Below are positions 7,621 through 16,767 of a stretch of DNA of 28,524 nucleotides, piece by piece. Under the pieces are notes generated by a model. That model searched no databases, had not been told where the DNA came from, and saw only the letters and a list, made by a program, of their open reading frames with translations. The DNA lies in IMG/VR virus record IMGVR_UViG_3300013004_000147, positions 1 to 28,524 of that record, one strand, 5' to 3'. The DNA comes from a virus. Every line of letters starts with the position of its first letter. The first letter of the stretch is position 1. The position numbers and the translations under genes were made by a program.

Positions 7621-8601
7621 TCATATATTGTATTTTTGAATATAAGTTTTCATATTCTCAATATATTTTATTGTGGAACTATCCTTGTCTATGTAGTCAA
7701 AGTGGTTAGGGTTCTCTCTCATTTTTAATATAGGATCAGTATTAATATAATCACCTTTGTAGAATTTTGTAGTTTTTAGGTTATCTGTGACACCAGCCAT
7801 ATGTAGTATTGGGTGTTGCTCGTATTTTTTAATATTATCAGTAGCCCAAGAAAAACCCATTTCATCTGATATCTTTGTTTCAAAACCATACATCCATAAG
7901 TTCCAAAGTAATGCCCACATTTCTGCCGTCCAAAACTGAATTTGACCCGGATTAATCGGAAATCTTTTTTGGTAATTTAACATTTGATCGTACAACTTAA
8001 TTGAATCTTTATAGATCTTATCCCATAATTCACAGTTTGAGTTCTTAATAAGGTATTGTCCTCCACCTGAATTTTTTTGATTGGTTTTAATTGTATCAAC
8101 GTCAATTCCAATAACTTCAGACATTTCACTTATAAGTTGTCCCTTTTCGGTGTTTGGGTGTTTTTGTTCATATCTCCCACAACAATCCATAATGTAACCA
8201 TATCCAATATAAGCTATGGTATCAGACAAATAACAAACCTCATCCTGTAATAACTCATCAAAACTCGGTAGTTGGTTGAGGATTATATCTGCATCGTGTA
8301 GAAAGAATAATTTACCGTGATCAGGATTTGACTGAATCCATTTTGATATGAGATACGGTTTTATACTTGGTATGTAATGTTTCCTTGCCCTTTCATCCAC
8401 AAAGTAATGTATGTTAATACCTAACTCTTTTAATTGTTCTGATTGGGGGGATGGTTTTGTTTTACCTTGGACTAACCCTAAAACTACGTGTATTTGATCC
8501 GGTTTAATTCCTTTTTCTATAAAATTATGGACATATAACTTTATTTGCCAAATAAAATAGGGGACATCTGGTTGTGCCGAAACAAATAGTATGTTTTCCA
8601 T
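7621..8601 (-). CDS. Glycosyltransferase-like protein
   Basis: A 326-residue protein, probably cytoplasmic. The N-terminus ('ILFVSAQPDVPYFIWQ') resembles the first strand of a nucleotide-sugar-binding fold. 'LFFLHDADIIL' holds an Asp-x-Asp at residues 103 and 105 at the end of a hydrophobic strand, where GT-A glycosyltransferases bind the metal and sugar nucleotide. Later 'W-T-A-E-M-W-A-L-L-W' could line the acceptor side. The donor and acceptor cannot be read from sequence. It lacks the TATTTAT box and has no clear ribosome site, unlike the virion genes around it. Modification of fibre or Thr-rich linker residues is a possible role (inference). A host-surface or DNA-base glycosyltransferase is the alternative. 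Confidence 0.6.
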   Translation of the reverse strand: MENILFVSAQPDVPYFIWQIKLYVHNFIEKGIKPDQIHVVLGLVQGKTKPSPQSEQLKELGINIHYFVDERARKHYIPSIKPYLISKWIQSNPDHGKLFFLHDADIILNQLPSFDELLQDEVCYLSDTIAYIGYGYIMDCCGRYEQKHPNTEKGQLISEMSEVIGIDVDTIKTNQKNSGGGQYLIKNSNCELWDKIYKDSIKLYDQMLNYQKRFPINPGQIQFWTAEMWALLWNLWMYGFETKISDEMGFSWATDNIKKYEQHPILHMAGVTDNLKTTKFYKGDYINTDPILKMRENPNHFDYIDKDSSTIKYIENMKTYIQKYNI

Positions 8602-8648
8602 AAAGGAAAATTAGATTAAAATACAATAAAGTGAATTAATTTTTTTGT

Positions 8649-10340
8649 TTAGAAAATTTTGTTCAATACGAAAATATCACTGTAAATTGAGTTACCCGTA
8701 TCGGTACTACCCCAACTTATTAATATATCCAAAGTATTGGGGATTGTTGTATCAAATGTGGTATTATTGACCGTATTAAAAGAAAACCCTTCAACATTAC
8801 CGTTACTTGTTTTAGTGTAATGAAATGTACCTAAGGAAACTATTGACGCAACTCCAGCGGATCCAATTTGTCTTATAGTAAAATTAATTGACATATCCCA
8901 AATATCATTGGTGGTCACTGGTAGTGTTTGTGTCCCACTATCAAGTAAGACCACAGAATTTGCCTTTACTCTAATGTTTATTGTCTCATTATTTTTTGAG
9001 TTCATAACACCAGCAATATCCGCTCTAAAACTATCACCAACACTAAAACCATTTGCTGGAACACTCAAAGTTCCTAAACCTCCGTTAATAAGACTTGTCT
9101 CAACTGTCGTTGCACTTATTACTGTACTATTACCTGTTTGAGCAAATAACCCATATGCTGTTGGTCCCGGAATTTGTTTAACTTTTATATTACCTGTTGA
9201 TGAATCTCTTGTTAAATAATTCGCACTCAAACTAGTGTCAGTAGTTGGTGTTGATGAAATATTAAGTGTGGATGCCGTTAAACCCCCGTTAATTCTTGTA
9301 TTTCCACTAACATCAAGTCTTAATCCGGCATTTGTTGTTGTTCCAATTCCAACAGAACTACCAGACATCTTAACTAGATCCGCATTGTTTACTCTAAAGT
9401 TTATGTAGCTTGATGAAAATGAATTGTTAGTCGCAAACATATCAATACCGACAGGTACACTTGAATTATCTGAAATTCCTAATTGGGTGATTCTGTTAGA
9501 GTTCAAATCGTCTCCACCACTTGATGCTATAAATGGCCCTTCTTTGTTAACACCACCTGTGGATGTAATTAATAATTCTCCAGTTCTTTGATAAATAGAT
9601 CCATTAACATCTAAGTCATAGAGAGGGGAGTTAATACCAATTCCCAATCTTTTATTTGTATTATCCCAAGTAAAGCCAGTAGTTTGAGTTACCGTACTTG
9701 CCGAACTTTGGAATAGGACACCTCCCGTAAAACCAGATTGAATCTGTGTGGAGTTAACAACTATAATGCCGCTTGGTAAATTAAGATATGTTGTTGCAGA
9801 AAAAGTATTTGCACTTAATCCACCCGTAAAAATAGTACCCCCAGTCACAGTTCCTCCTGATAATGGCAAATAAGCTAATCTTGGTAAATTGAAATATGTT
9901 GTTGCCGAAAAAGTATTTGCGGTTAATCCGCTCGTAAAAATAGTGCCTCCAGTCACAGTTCCACCAGATAATGGTAAATAAGGTAATCTTGGTAAATTAA
10001 GATATGTTGTCGCAGAAAAAGTATTTGCACTTAATCCACCCGTAAAATTAGTACTACCCGATACGGTTCCACCTGATAAAGGTAGATAAGGTAATATTGG
10101 TAAATTAAGATATGTTGTCGCAAAAAAAGTATTTGCGCTTAAACCATTCGTAAAATAAGTGGGATAAATCACAGTTCCACCGCTAAACCCAATAGATCCA
10201 ATTGCTTGTGCGAATTGTTGGACGGTCGCTTTATATGAAGATCCTGCCGGATTTTGGGAAGTGTCTCCGGTAATAACAATATGAAATAAATCATTTAATG
10301 TTACACCAGAAGCTAGTATTTGATCAGTTAATAATGCCAT
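8649..10340 (-). CDS. Tail fibre with 36-residue repeats and jelly-roll-like tip
   Basis: A 563-residue protein from the ATG at 10340 (MALLTDQ). An in-frame ATG at 10385 would add 15 residues but overlaps the upstream gene and swallows the TATTTAT box, so it is rejected. Residues 53-191 hold four units of 36 residues with 'SGGTV ... GLSANTFSATTYLNLP ... YLPL'. Two 'GIG' segments near 233 and 331, each followed by 'LDV-x-G', are typical of fibre shaft repeats. Residues 400-563 ('GLGTLSVPANGFSVGDSF ... LDILISWGS') form a beta-rich C-terminal head like those on other viral fibres. The upstream gene ends just before its box. Role: host recognition, likely as a trimer; receptor unknown. Confidence 0.75.
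   Translation of the reverse strand: MALLTDQILASGVTLNDLFHIVITGDTSQNPAGSSYKATVQQFAQAIGSIGFSGGTVIYPTYFTNGLSANTFFATTYLNLPILPYLPLSGGTVSGSTNFTGGLSANTFSATTYLNLPRLPYLPLSGGTVTGGTIFTSGLTANTFSATTYFNLPRLAYLPLSGGTVTGGTIFTGGLSANTFSATTYLNLPSGIIVVNSTQIQSGFTGGVLFQSSASTVTQTTGFTWDNTNKRLGIGINSPLYDLDVNGSIYQRTGELLITSTGGVNKEGPFIASSGGDDLNSNRITQLGISDNSSVPVGIDMFATNNSFSSSYINFRVNNADLVKMSGSSVGIGTTTNAGLRLDVSGNTRINGGLTASTLNISSTPTTDTSLSANYLTRDSSTGNIKVKQIPGPTAYGLFAQTGNSTVISATTVETSLINGGLGTLSVPANGFSVGDSFRADIAGVMNSKNNETINIRVKANSVVLLDSGTQTLPVTTNDIWDMSINFTIRQIGSAGVASIVSLGTFHYTKTSNGNVEGFSFNTVNNTTFDTTIPNTLDILISWGSTDTGNSIYSDIFVLNKIF
9768..10184 (-). repeat. Four tandem 36-residue tail-fibre repeats
   Basis: The period is 108 bases, with units beginning at residues 53, 89, 125 and 161 of the fibre. 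The last three are closest; the first is more diverged at its start ('SGGTVIYPTYF'). High similarity at DNA level suggests recent expansion or exchange between units. Confidence 0.85.
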
Positions 10341-10347
10341 CTTACTA

Positions 10348-10354
10348 ATAAATA
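10348..10354 (-). promoter_or_regulatory. TATTTAT box before the tail fibre
   Basis: The box stands 7 bases before the ATG at 10340 (spacer TAGTAAG) and begins a few bases after the upstream stop at 10360. It decides the start codon of the fibre gene. The TATTTATTAG form is shared with the box before gp25. Confidence 0.55.
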
Positions 10355-10359
10355 CTTGA

Positions 10360-10659
10360 TTATTGGAATTGGTATATATCTCCATCCATAAAAAAGAAAT
10401 ATTCTAAGTCTTGGAATTGTTTTGGTAATGATGGGTCAATACTACAATTTAATATTTCAGTTAGACTACACCCAACAGAATCAACTAATGTTAGTTGTAA
10501 GGCAGGTGCGGTATTAAATTGAGCCGGTAGAGTAAATACGATTGGAAACGAATATCCGACACCTAAATAGGAACAATTATTACCATAAACATCACACGCT
10601 ATACCACTAAATGGTGGTGTTACGTTAGTTGCTGATGATATAATAACCTGTGTTGCCAT
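10360..10659 (-). CDS. Small Cys-containing protein, paralogue of the gene at 1253-1474
   Basis: A 99-residue protein of no named family. It starts one base after the stop of the 730-residue gene (TAA-T-ATG), so it is coupled to it. The first 70 residues align with the 73-residue plus-strand protein ('M-x-TQ-x-x-IS', 'C-D-x-x-G-x-x-C', 'F-x-LP', 'V-D-S-V-G-C'). It adds a C-terminal extension ending 'FFFMDGDIYQFQ'. Position between a SprB-like adhesin and the tail fibre suggests a small fibre-associated or connector protein (inference). Confidence 0.65.
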   Translation of the reverse strand: MATQVIISSATNVTPPFSGIACDVYGNNCSYLGVGYSFPIVFTLPAQFNTAPALQLTLVDSVGCSLTEILNCSIDPSLPKQFQDLEYFFFMDGDIYQFQ

Positions 10660-10660
10660 A

Positions 10661-12853
10661 TTATGAACAACTTACACAAGATATATTGTAGTCAATCATT
10701 AGATTAACTTTTATCTCCGTATCTTGTAATGGATTTATTTGTTGGGTAACACAGTTTTTAGTAATATCATCACAAGATGTTGTTATTGTTATTCTATTTG
10801 AGGTTATGTCAACTGTAACACTTGATATCCCTGAAAAACTTTCTAAAATGTCTGTAATTGCATTTGCCCAAACTAAGTCACTTGGATAATCTGTCGCTCC
10901 TGTTGAAGTATAGAACTGTGTTTGAGCTGATTGTCCGCTAACCTCAGCATATACAGTAAATTCAGCAGAATTAATTACACAATTTGTATCACCACTAGTT
11001 AGATCATTAAATCCTTCCAAATACATTGATCTCATAGTTTTTCTCTGTACAAGACCACTATCAAAAAACTGTTCCTCACAAACTGTGTAATATCGGTAAT
11101 CAACATATTTTTTAGTTCCAGTAAGTGTTACGGATTTCGTAAATGAACAACCACTAACATCGGTACAAGTCAAACTGTATGTACCTGCCGTTAATCCTGT
11201 GACTGTATCTCCAGTGAAACCATTAATACTACCACCACTCCATATTAAATTAAATGGGGGTTCTCCTGAATATATAAATGTTGTGATTGAACCGTCATTT
11301 CCATTTAATGGTTGCGTTGGGAACAAATCAAAATATACAGACTGACTGTAATCAACATATACCTCAAAACTTTGTATACAAGTTGGTGATCCTGAATCTT
11401 GGACTGTAAGGGTATAATTACCCCACTTTAAGTTATTAAATATTCCAACAGGACTTGTAGTTGTTGTTGGATCATATATTGGGCCGGTTAATGTGAAAAG
11501 GTACGGGAATGTTCCGCCTGTAGATACAGTAACTTCAACTCTACCATTACTACTACCACAAGTTGTCCCCGTAACCAAAGTTGTTGCACTATATAAGTTA
11601 ACCGAACTTATCGTTGTTGTTGCACTATAAGTACACCCCGCAGACGTTACAGTAACTAAATAATTACCATTTGGTAATCCGTTAAATGTTTGATTTGGGT
11701 TCCCTAATGTTCCTATTTCTTGTATTCCTGTTGATCCTGATACCGAAATCAATAAATTGGCAACGCTACTTATTCCATTATCAACCAATACTTGTATTGA
11801 TCCGTCATTTGTTGAGCAGAATGAGTTTGTTGTATTAACCGCAACAGTACTGAATGAATTAGGTGTTTGTAATGAAACCGTATCATATATCGTACAAAGT
11901 CCCGCATCAGTCACTAAAAATGAATAACCACCTGACGATAATCCCGTGAAAGTTACTGACGTATCAAAAGTTATCTCAACTTGACCTGAAGATCCGCTGA
12001 AGAAATATGGTGCTGTTCCACCCACAACAATAAACTCAACCTCACCGTCATTAGCAAAACAACTTGGTTGTTGTAATACCATAAACCCACCAGATGCCAA
12101 TGGAGGAACTTCACCAACAACGAATGATTTTGTTGTTGTACAATTCTCCGTATTAGTTATTGTCGCCAAATATGTTCCCGCAGTTAATCCTGTGATTGTT
12201 GTTCCTGTCTGACCGTTGGCGTTTGGACTCCAACTTACCGTATAAGCACTTAATGGTGGTGTTAAACCTGTGATGAATATTTTACCACTACCTCCTTCAA
12301 CACAACTCGCGTTATTTACAACATAACCACTAAAGTTAAGTTCGGTTGATGGTGTTACAATAACAGACGCTGTTATACCTGTACAACCACCCCCATCATT
12401 TGCAACAATATAATAAGTACCCGCGGATAAACTAGTGAATGCGTAATAAGGTGTTGGTGTTGTTGCCGAAGTAATATAATTATCAGATCCATCATATAAA
12501 ACGAATGATGCGTTTCCATAAAGACCTGATGTAAATCCTGTGACAACCCCATTGTTTAATCCACAAGTGGTTGGTGTTGAATCTATACTTGTTGTTGTCC
12601 CTGTGGAGATGTATATTGGTTGTAATACTTTTGTTGATGACGCATCATAAATTTCAGCCCAATAAGTTCCGCCCGTTAAATTTTTAACATAATAAGTTGT
12701 TGTATTTGCCGATACCGGTAGTAACCCTAATCCGGTACCATCTACAACCCCAAAGTTAGGAGTATCTCCGGTTATTCTAAAATAAACCGCCCCTGATCCT
12801 GTATTACTACAATCACCAGTGACACTATAATTATATATCTGAATGTATCCCAT
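10661..12853 (-). CDS. SprB-repeat adhesin-like virion protein
   Basis: A 730-residue protein made mainly of seven SprB-like units (about residues 12-85, 94-168, 177-248, 257-330, 338-415, 425-500, 508-578). Each tends to show 'C-x(3-5)-(N/D)G', then 'G-L-x-x-G-x-Y-x-x-x-x-x-(D/N)' and a late Cys. The unit length is about 75-80 residues. SprB is known as a gliding and surface adhesin of flavobacteria; in a phage it suggests a fibre or a mimic of host surface proteins. Residues 632-730 form a separate domain homologous to the C-terminus of the 995-residue protein encoded just upstream, including 'YPSDLVWANAITD'. Its start overlaps the upstream stop (TAATG). No signal peptide is seen, as expected for a virion part. 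Confidence 0.7.
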   Translation of the reverse strand: MGYIQIYNYSVTGDCSNTGSGAVYFRITGDTPNFGVVDGTGLGLLPVSANTTTYYVKNLTGGTYWAEIYDASSTKVLQPIYISTGTTTSIDSTPTTCGLNNGVVTGFTSGLYGNASFVLYDGSDNYITSATTPTPYYAFTSLSAGTYYIVANDGGGCTGITASVIVTPSTELNFSGYVVNNASCVEGGSGKIFITGLTPPLSAYTVSWSPNANGQTGTTITGLTAGTYLATITNTENCTTTKSFVVGEVPPLASGGFMVLQQPSCFANDGEVEFIVVGGTAPYFFSGSSGQVEITFDTSVTFTGLSSGGYSFLVTDAGLCTIYDTVSLQTPNSFSTVAVNTTNSFCSTNDGSIQVLVDNGISSVANLLISVSGSTGIQEIGTLGNPNQTFNGLPNGNYLVTVTSAGCTYSATTTISSVNLYSATTLVTGTTCGSSNGRVEVTVSTGGTFPYLFTLTGPIYDPTTTTSPVGIFNNLKWGNYTLTVQDSGSPTCIQSFEVYVDYSQSVYFDLFPTQPLNGNDGSITTFIYSGEPPFNLIWSGGSINGFTGDTVTGLTAGTYSLTCTDVSGCSFTKSVTLTGTKKYVDYRYYTVCEEQFFDSGLVQRKTMRSMYLEGFNDLTSGDTNCVINSAEFTVYAEVSGQSAQTQFYTSTGATDYPSDLVWANAITDILESFSGISSVTVDITSNRITITTSCDDITKNCVTQQINPLQDTEIKVNLMIDYNISCVSCS
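11120..12820 (-). repeat. Seven-unit SprB-like repeat array
   Basis: Protein-level tandem repeats of about 75-80 residues with strongly diverged DNA. They are recognised by the recurring 'G-L-(T/S)-x-G-x-Y' turn and paired Cys. The first unit lacks the Cys pair and is the most diverged. Confidence 0.7.
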
Positions 12854-15840
12854 TATTCGTTACAAAATATTTCAAATTCAATTCCTACGTTTATTTGGAA
12901 ATCGTCAAAATTAGGAACACAGTTATTATTAAACACGACCACATTTTCATTATCCACATCAATATTATAACTATATCCTGATGTTAGTAAATTATCCAAC
13001 GCATCACCCAAAGCATTAGTCCATTGAGTATCGGTTGGGTATTGACTTGGCCCAATTCCGTTGAAGAACTCATATTGTTGTATTAAAACCCCATTTTGTC
13101 GTATATCAACATACCAACTTGATGAAACAGTATTTAATGAACATACTGTTGAATTTAACCCATTTGATGTGAAAAAGGCTTGTAATGTTTGAGTTAACAC
13201 AATACCAAAAGAAGTCACCAATGGGTCGTTATTCCAAGGATATAAACCACAAATAACCTCTTGAACCGGACAATCCAACACATAAAGTTGTGTTGATAAA
13301 GTACAAGGTTTACAAGGTACCGGAACAAACTTACAACCTTCTTGTCTTCTCCATACATATTTTTGTCGGTGAAAAATAGAGTTTTCCAATCTCACACCTG
13401 TATTCCAAATCGTTGTTGCTGGAACCATTTGTTCCACCATTCTGATCCAATAATTACCCATTCCATTCACATAATCAATCATCGTTTGATATGTGAAGTT
13501 ATCATTTTCAATACCCGCTAATTTTTGTGATTCCAAGTATCTCCAATAAATTGATTGTAACGTAGGGTAACCACCTGTTTTACCATCAGTAATTGTTTGT
13601 CTGTTTCTGGTGTTAACCATATTTCTCCAAAACGTTTGAGCAAACTCAAAGAATGTTTTTTGTTTTGGTTTAGGTACAATTGTTGTCCAATCAATACCAC
13701 CTAATTTAGGATATGGGTTTGGTATGTCACAAGGTGTTGGTGGTGTGTAAAATAACCCTTGTTCTGGAATTGGGAAGTTGTATTGACGAGACATTGTCCA
13801 TACATCATAAACCAAACCTTGAGCCGGGTTCATCATAATGTCAACATTCTTTACATTCAATGTTAGACATTCTTCTCCCACCTCATAGTAAGAATTAAAT
13901 CCTCCCTCAAAACTTGTTCTTAAAGTTGGGTCTGAATCAGTCCAACTCTTTTTATTATCCGCAACTCTTCTTAACTTAAACCCTAAGTTCAAATAAGGGA
14001 ATTGTCTATATCGTTGTAAATATTCTTCACCGTAATTAAATGGTAATAATTGAGTTTGATAATTTGGGTTATTACCTGTAAATAATAAATTTGTTGGTAC
14101 CGCAAACTCAGGCATTCTGTGTTGTGGTGTGGACTCAAACCATCCCCCACCAATTTGGAAGTAATATGTTTCAGATGCGGTTGGCATTTGAGGACAACCG
14201 AACGCGTCAACAGGATAATCACCTCTATCCGTTAAAACATTAGAATTAACCGAAAATGTTGTGAATCCCGTATATTGAACCCCTTGAATGTAGAATATAT
14301 TATCACCTTGTAATACCGGTAATTGTAAACTTATCGTACCACCTGTAATTTGGAAGTATTGTTTATTAAACTCACTCATATTAATACGTTGGTCGGCAAC
14401 ATAAATATATTCATTAAAGTCAATTAGAGCTTCAGGTGCTCCAACCATTCTTAATAAACACTCTATTGACTTTCTTGTTCCTTTTGATTTAAATAGGTAT
14501 GCTGAATTTAATATTAAGTTTCTATAGAACTGATAATTAATTTCTTCTGGTGTCGGCCCAATTTGTAATCCAGGAAAAGTGTTTGGTTGTGTTGAAAATA
14601 CCGACTGTAACAACTCCTCGTTTGATATTGGTGAGAAGTTTGTTGCCCAACCCAAAGTTTGAGCCAAGTTCTTCAATAATTGTGAAGGTATATCATTTTG
14701 TACAGTATAATGAACACTGTTGATATTACCTAATGCGGATATGAAAGATTTTGTTTCATCAAAACTTCTTCCGTAAATCTGTAATAACTTTTCAAATTTT
14801 TGATCGGGTGTGTCAAATTCTTTTAACGCCCCTGTGGTAAAGAATCTTGAAATTAAGTTAGTATTGTATTGGTCTAAATTAATTGCAAAATCATTAATTT
14901 GTGTTAGGTAATTATCAAAACTTGATGTAACAATATCCAAGTTCCAAATACCGGCTTTAGGGAATGTTGCATACTCATTTGATATAGCAAATGAACCATC
15001 TTCTAATTCTCTTGGAACAACGAACTTTGCGGTATATGCCGGTGTTATTTGTCTATTGAGTAAGAAGTTCTCAACCGCATCAAAATTTAAATTAAATACT
15101 TTATTAACCTCAAAATCATTTGGTCTGACCACCAAGTAGTCATAAGATATTTGATTACCACTAAATGGATTTCCATCAACAATAATCTTTAAACTAGTTG
15201 AGTTACTGTCTGTAGGATATAAGTAGTTCAGAGGATATTGTTGACCATTAACAAATAGAATATATTTCTTATACTCTAATTTCATATTTCTCAATGGTGA
15301 AACTTTGTTTTCATTAAACATCATATTTGTTTCGGCATTTTGCGAAAAATCAATGTCAAATGGGTTTCTTATTGAGGATAATAGTATCTCTAATGTTGTA
15401 TCGTTTTCAATGGAATCGTAACTTATATTAAATGCCGTTTCTTGATTTAAGAAAGTTTCCGTTTGTGGAGCTACCTCTAAACCAGCGGGAAAGTAGTTAA
15501 TTATCTTAGTAATTGAAACTGAAAATCTTTTAACTAATGAACCATATTGGGTAAAGTTTGTAACCTGACTTAAATCATAGTTAGGGTAAACTCGGTAGTT
15601 TGCCGCTAATATTTCAGCCGATTCTACATTATTATCAATGTTGATAGATTCTAAATTGATAGGGTCAGAAAATGTTCCTATCGTAAAAGTTCTATTCTGT
15701 TTTTCAGTAATGTTTGTTGTGAAATTAAAATTCGCCTGTGTTAAACCACCACCCGCAACAAGCTGAACCCCAACTAAATTGTTAGAGAATTGGTTTGCTG
15801 CACTACTTTGAGGTGGACAAGTAAATTTCTGTGTTGCCAT
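12853..15840 (-). CDS. Large baseplate/tail protein (tail protein I-like segment)
   Basis: A 995-residue virion protein. The middle, around residues 340-465, contains 'LLQIYGRSFDE' followed by 'YLFKSKGTRKSIECLLRMVGAP'-type sequence, a pattern seen in phage tail protein I-like and related baseplate-periphery proteins. The N-terminal third is beta-rich. The C-terminus changes character: a Cys-rich linker near 850-875 leads into a domain at about 909-995 ('QYPTDTQWTNALGDALDNL') that also ends the adjacent 730-residue protein. Start and stop both sit in TAATG overlaps, so it is tightly coupled to the 301- and 730-residue genes. Probable role: connects the baseplate to fibres (inference). Confidence 0.6.
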   Translation of the reverse strand: MATQKFTCPPQSSAANQFSNNLVGVQLVAGGGLTQANFNFTTNITEKQNRTFTIGTFSDPINLESINIDNNVESAEILAANYRVYPNYDLSQVTNFTQYGSLVKRFSVSITKIINYFPAGLEVAPQTETFLNQETAFNISYDSIENDTTLEILLSSIRNPFDIDFSQNAETNMMFNENKVSPLRNMKLEYKKYILFVNGQQYPLNYLYPTDSNSTSLKIIVDGNPFSGNQISYDYLVVRPNDFEVNKVFNLNFDAVENFLLNRQITPAYTAKFVVPRELEDGSFAISNEYATFPKAGIWNLDIVTSSFDNYLTQINDFAINLDQYNTNLISRFFTTGALKEFDTPDQKFEKLLQIYGRSFDETKSFISALGNINSVHYTVQNDIPSQLLKNLAQTLGWATNFSPISNEELLQSVFSTQPNTFPGLQIGPTPEEINYQFYRNLILNSAYLFKSKGTRKSIECLLRMVGAPEALIDFNEYIYVADQRINMSEFNKQYFQITGGTISLQLPVLQGDNIFYIQGVQYTGFTTFSVNSNVLTDRGDYPVDAFGCPQMPTASETYYFQIGGGWFESTPQHRMPEFAVPTNLLFTGNNPNYQTQLLPFNYGEEYLQRYRQFPYLNLGFKLRRVADNKKSWTDSDPTLRTSFEGGFNSYYEVGEECLTLNVKNVDIMMNPAQGLVYDVWTMSRQYNFPIPEQGLFYTPPTPCDIPNPYPKLGGIDWTTIVPKPKQKTFFEFAQTFWRNMVNTRNRQTITDGKTGGYPTLQSIYWRYLESQKLAGIENDNFTYQTMIDYVNGMGNYWIRMVEQMVPATTIWNTGVRLENSIFHRQKYVWRRQEGCKFVPVPCKPCTLSTQLYVLDCPVQEVICGLYPWNNDPLVTSFGIVLTQTLQAFFTSNGLNSTVCSLNTVSSSWYVDIRQNGVLIQQYEFFNGIGPSQYPTDTQWTNALGDALDNLLTSGYSYNIDVDNENVVVFNNNCVPNFDDFQINVGIEFEIFCNE

Positions 15841-16745
15841 TAAACTGTTATGTTGTTAAATGCTTTAGAGAAGTCAATATTATCACCACGATCTTGTCTA
15901 ACCTCATAAAGAAGTGTATTGAACTGATCTTTAATTTCGTACAAGTTGTATTGTTTGTAGATATTATTATCAGAGTCGTAAATAGTGTAAATACCGTCCT
16001 CAATAGATTTAGTTTGGTTACCGTAAAGTGCAATCGCAAGAGTTGAGATGTCTTGATCAACAATTTCAATTTCCGTACTTATAGGGTTAAAGTATGTGTT
16101 TGAAATAATAATACTTTGATTTGGTTGACCTATAAATGGTGTTGCGCTTGGTTTGTTAGTTGGTGATGATGAAGGTGATAACGTACAGAATAGTAAGTTT
16201 GTTGATCCCTCAACATAAGCATATCTAATAGATTTTTGGATCGTGTTAGTGAGGTTCTGAACTACAGGTTCACAGTAGAACGACGATGTTATAATTCTAA
16301 AAAAGTTAGGTATTTTAGTTCCGTCAGGGTTTAAATACTCAACTCTAAAACCAACTAACCCTTGATTAACGAATTTGTTTCTATATTCAACAGGAACATT
16401 GTTAAGGTCAATCACTATACCTTTTACATTTGGTAATGCCGACAACACACCACAATCAGTAATAGTTGTTCTGATTTGTGCCGGTCTAATCATCAAAGTG
16501 TAGATACCTAATCTGTTGAATTGGTCTGCAGGTAGTTTAAGGTTATATAAACCACCTAATATCTCAACACTACTTCCACCTGTTTCGGCGTTGTTGAAGT
16601 AGGGTCTCAATACGTCTTGAGCATTCAAAGTTGTTAATGTGAAGTTCTGAGTGTCGTCTCTTGATTCTGTATAAACCATTACGATCTCAACGTCTTCAGG
16701 ACTAACATCTGATGGTCTTATAGTTCCATAATTACCTGTTGCCAT
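15840..16745 (-). CDS. Virion structural protein, unknown family
   Basis: A 301-residue protein starting 'MATGNYGTIRPSDVSP', heading a four-gene unit (301, 995, 730 and 99 residues). The composition is beta-rich with no catalytic or membrane features. A Ser/Pro/Thr stretch near residues 192-205 ('SPSSSPTNKPSATP') may be a linker between an N-terminal domain and a 90-residue C-terminal domain. A TATTTAT box lies 22 bases upstream, and AAGGAAAAAAG follows it, the only purine-rich leader here that might mimic a ribosome site. It is joined to the next gene by TAATG. Baseplate or fibre-connector role inferred from position. Confidence 0.55.
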   Translation of the reverse strand: MATGNYGTIRPSDVSPEDVEIVMVYTESRDDTQNFTLTTLNAQDVLRPYFNNAETGGSSVEILGGLYNLKLPADQFNRLGIYTLMIRPAQIRTTITDCGVLSALPNVKGIVIDLNNVPVEYRNKFVNQGLVGFRVEYLNPDGTKIPNFFRIITSSFYCEPVVQNLTNTIQKSIRYAYVEGSTNLLFCTLSPSSSPTNKPSATPFIGQPNQSIIISNTYFNPISTEIEIVDQDISTLAIALYGNQTKSIEDGIYTIYDSDNNIYKQYNLYEIKDQFNTLLYEVRQDRGDNIDFSKAFNNITV

Positions 16746-16767
16746 TTTTAATCTTTTTTCCTTTTTT

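Noticed and set aside
9768-10184. Regular repeats that might suggest a CRISPR array
   Set aside because: They are in-frame 108-base coding repeats without unique spacers, inside a tail fibre gene.
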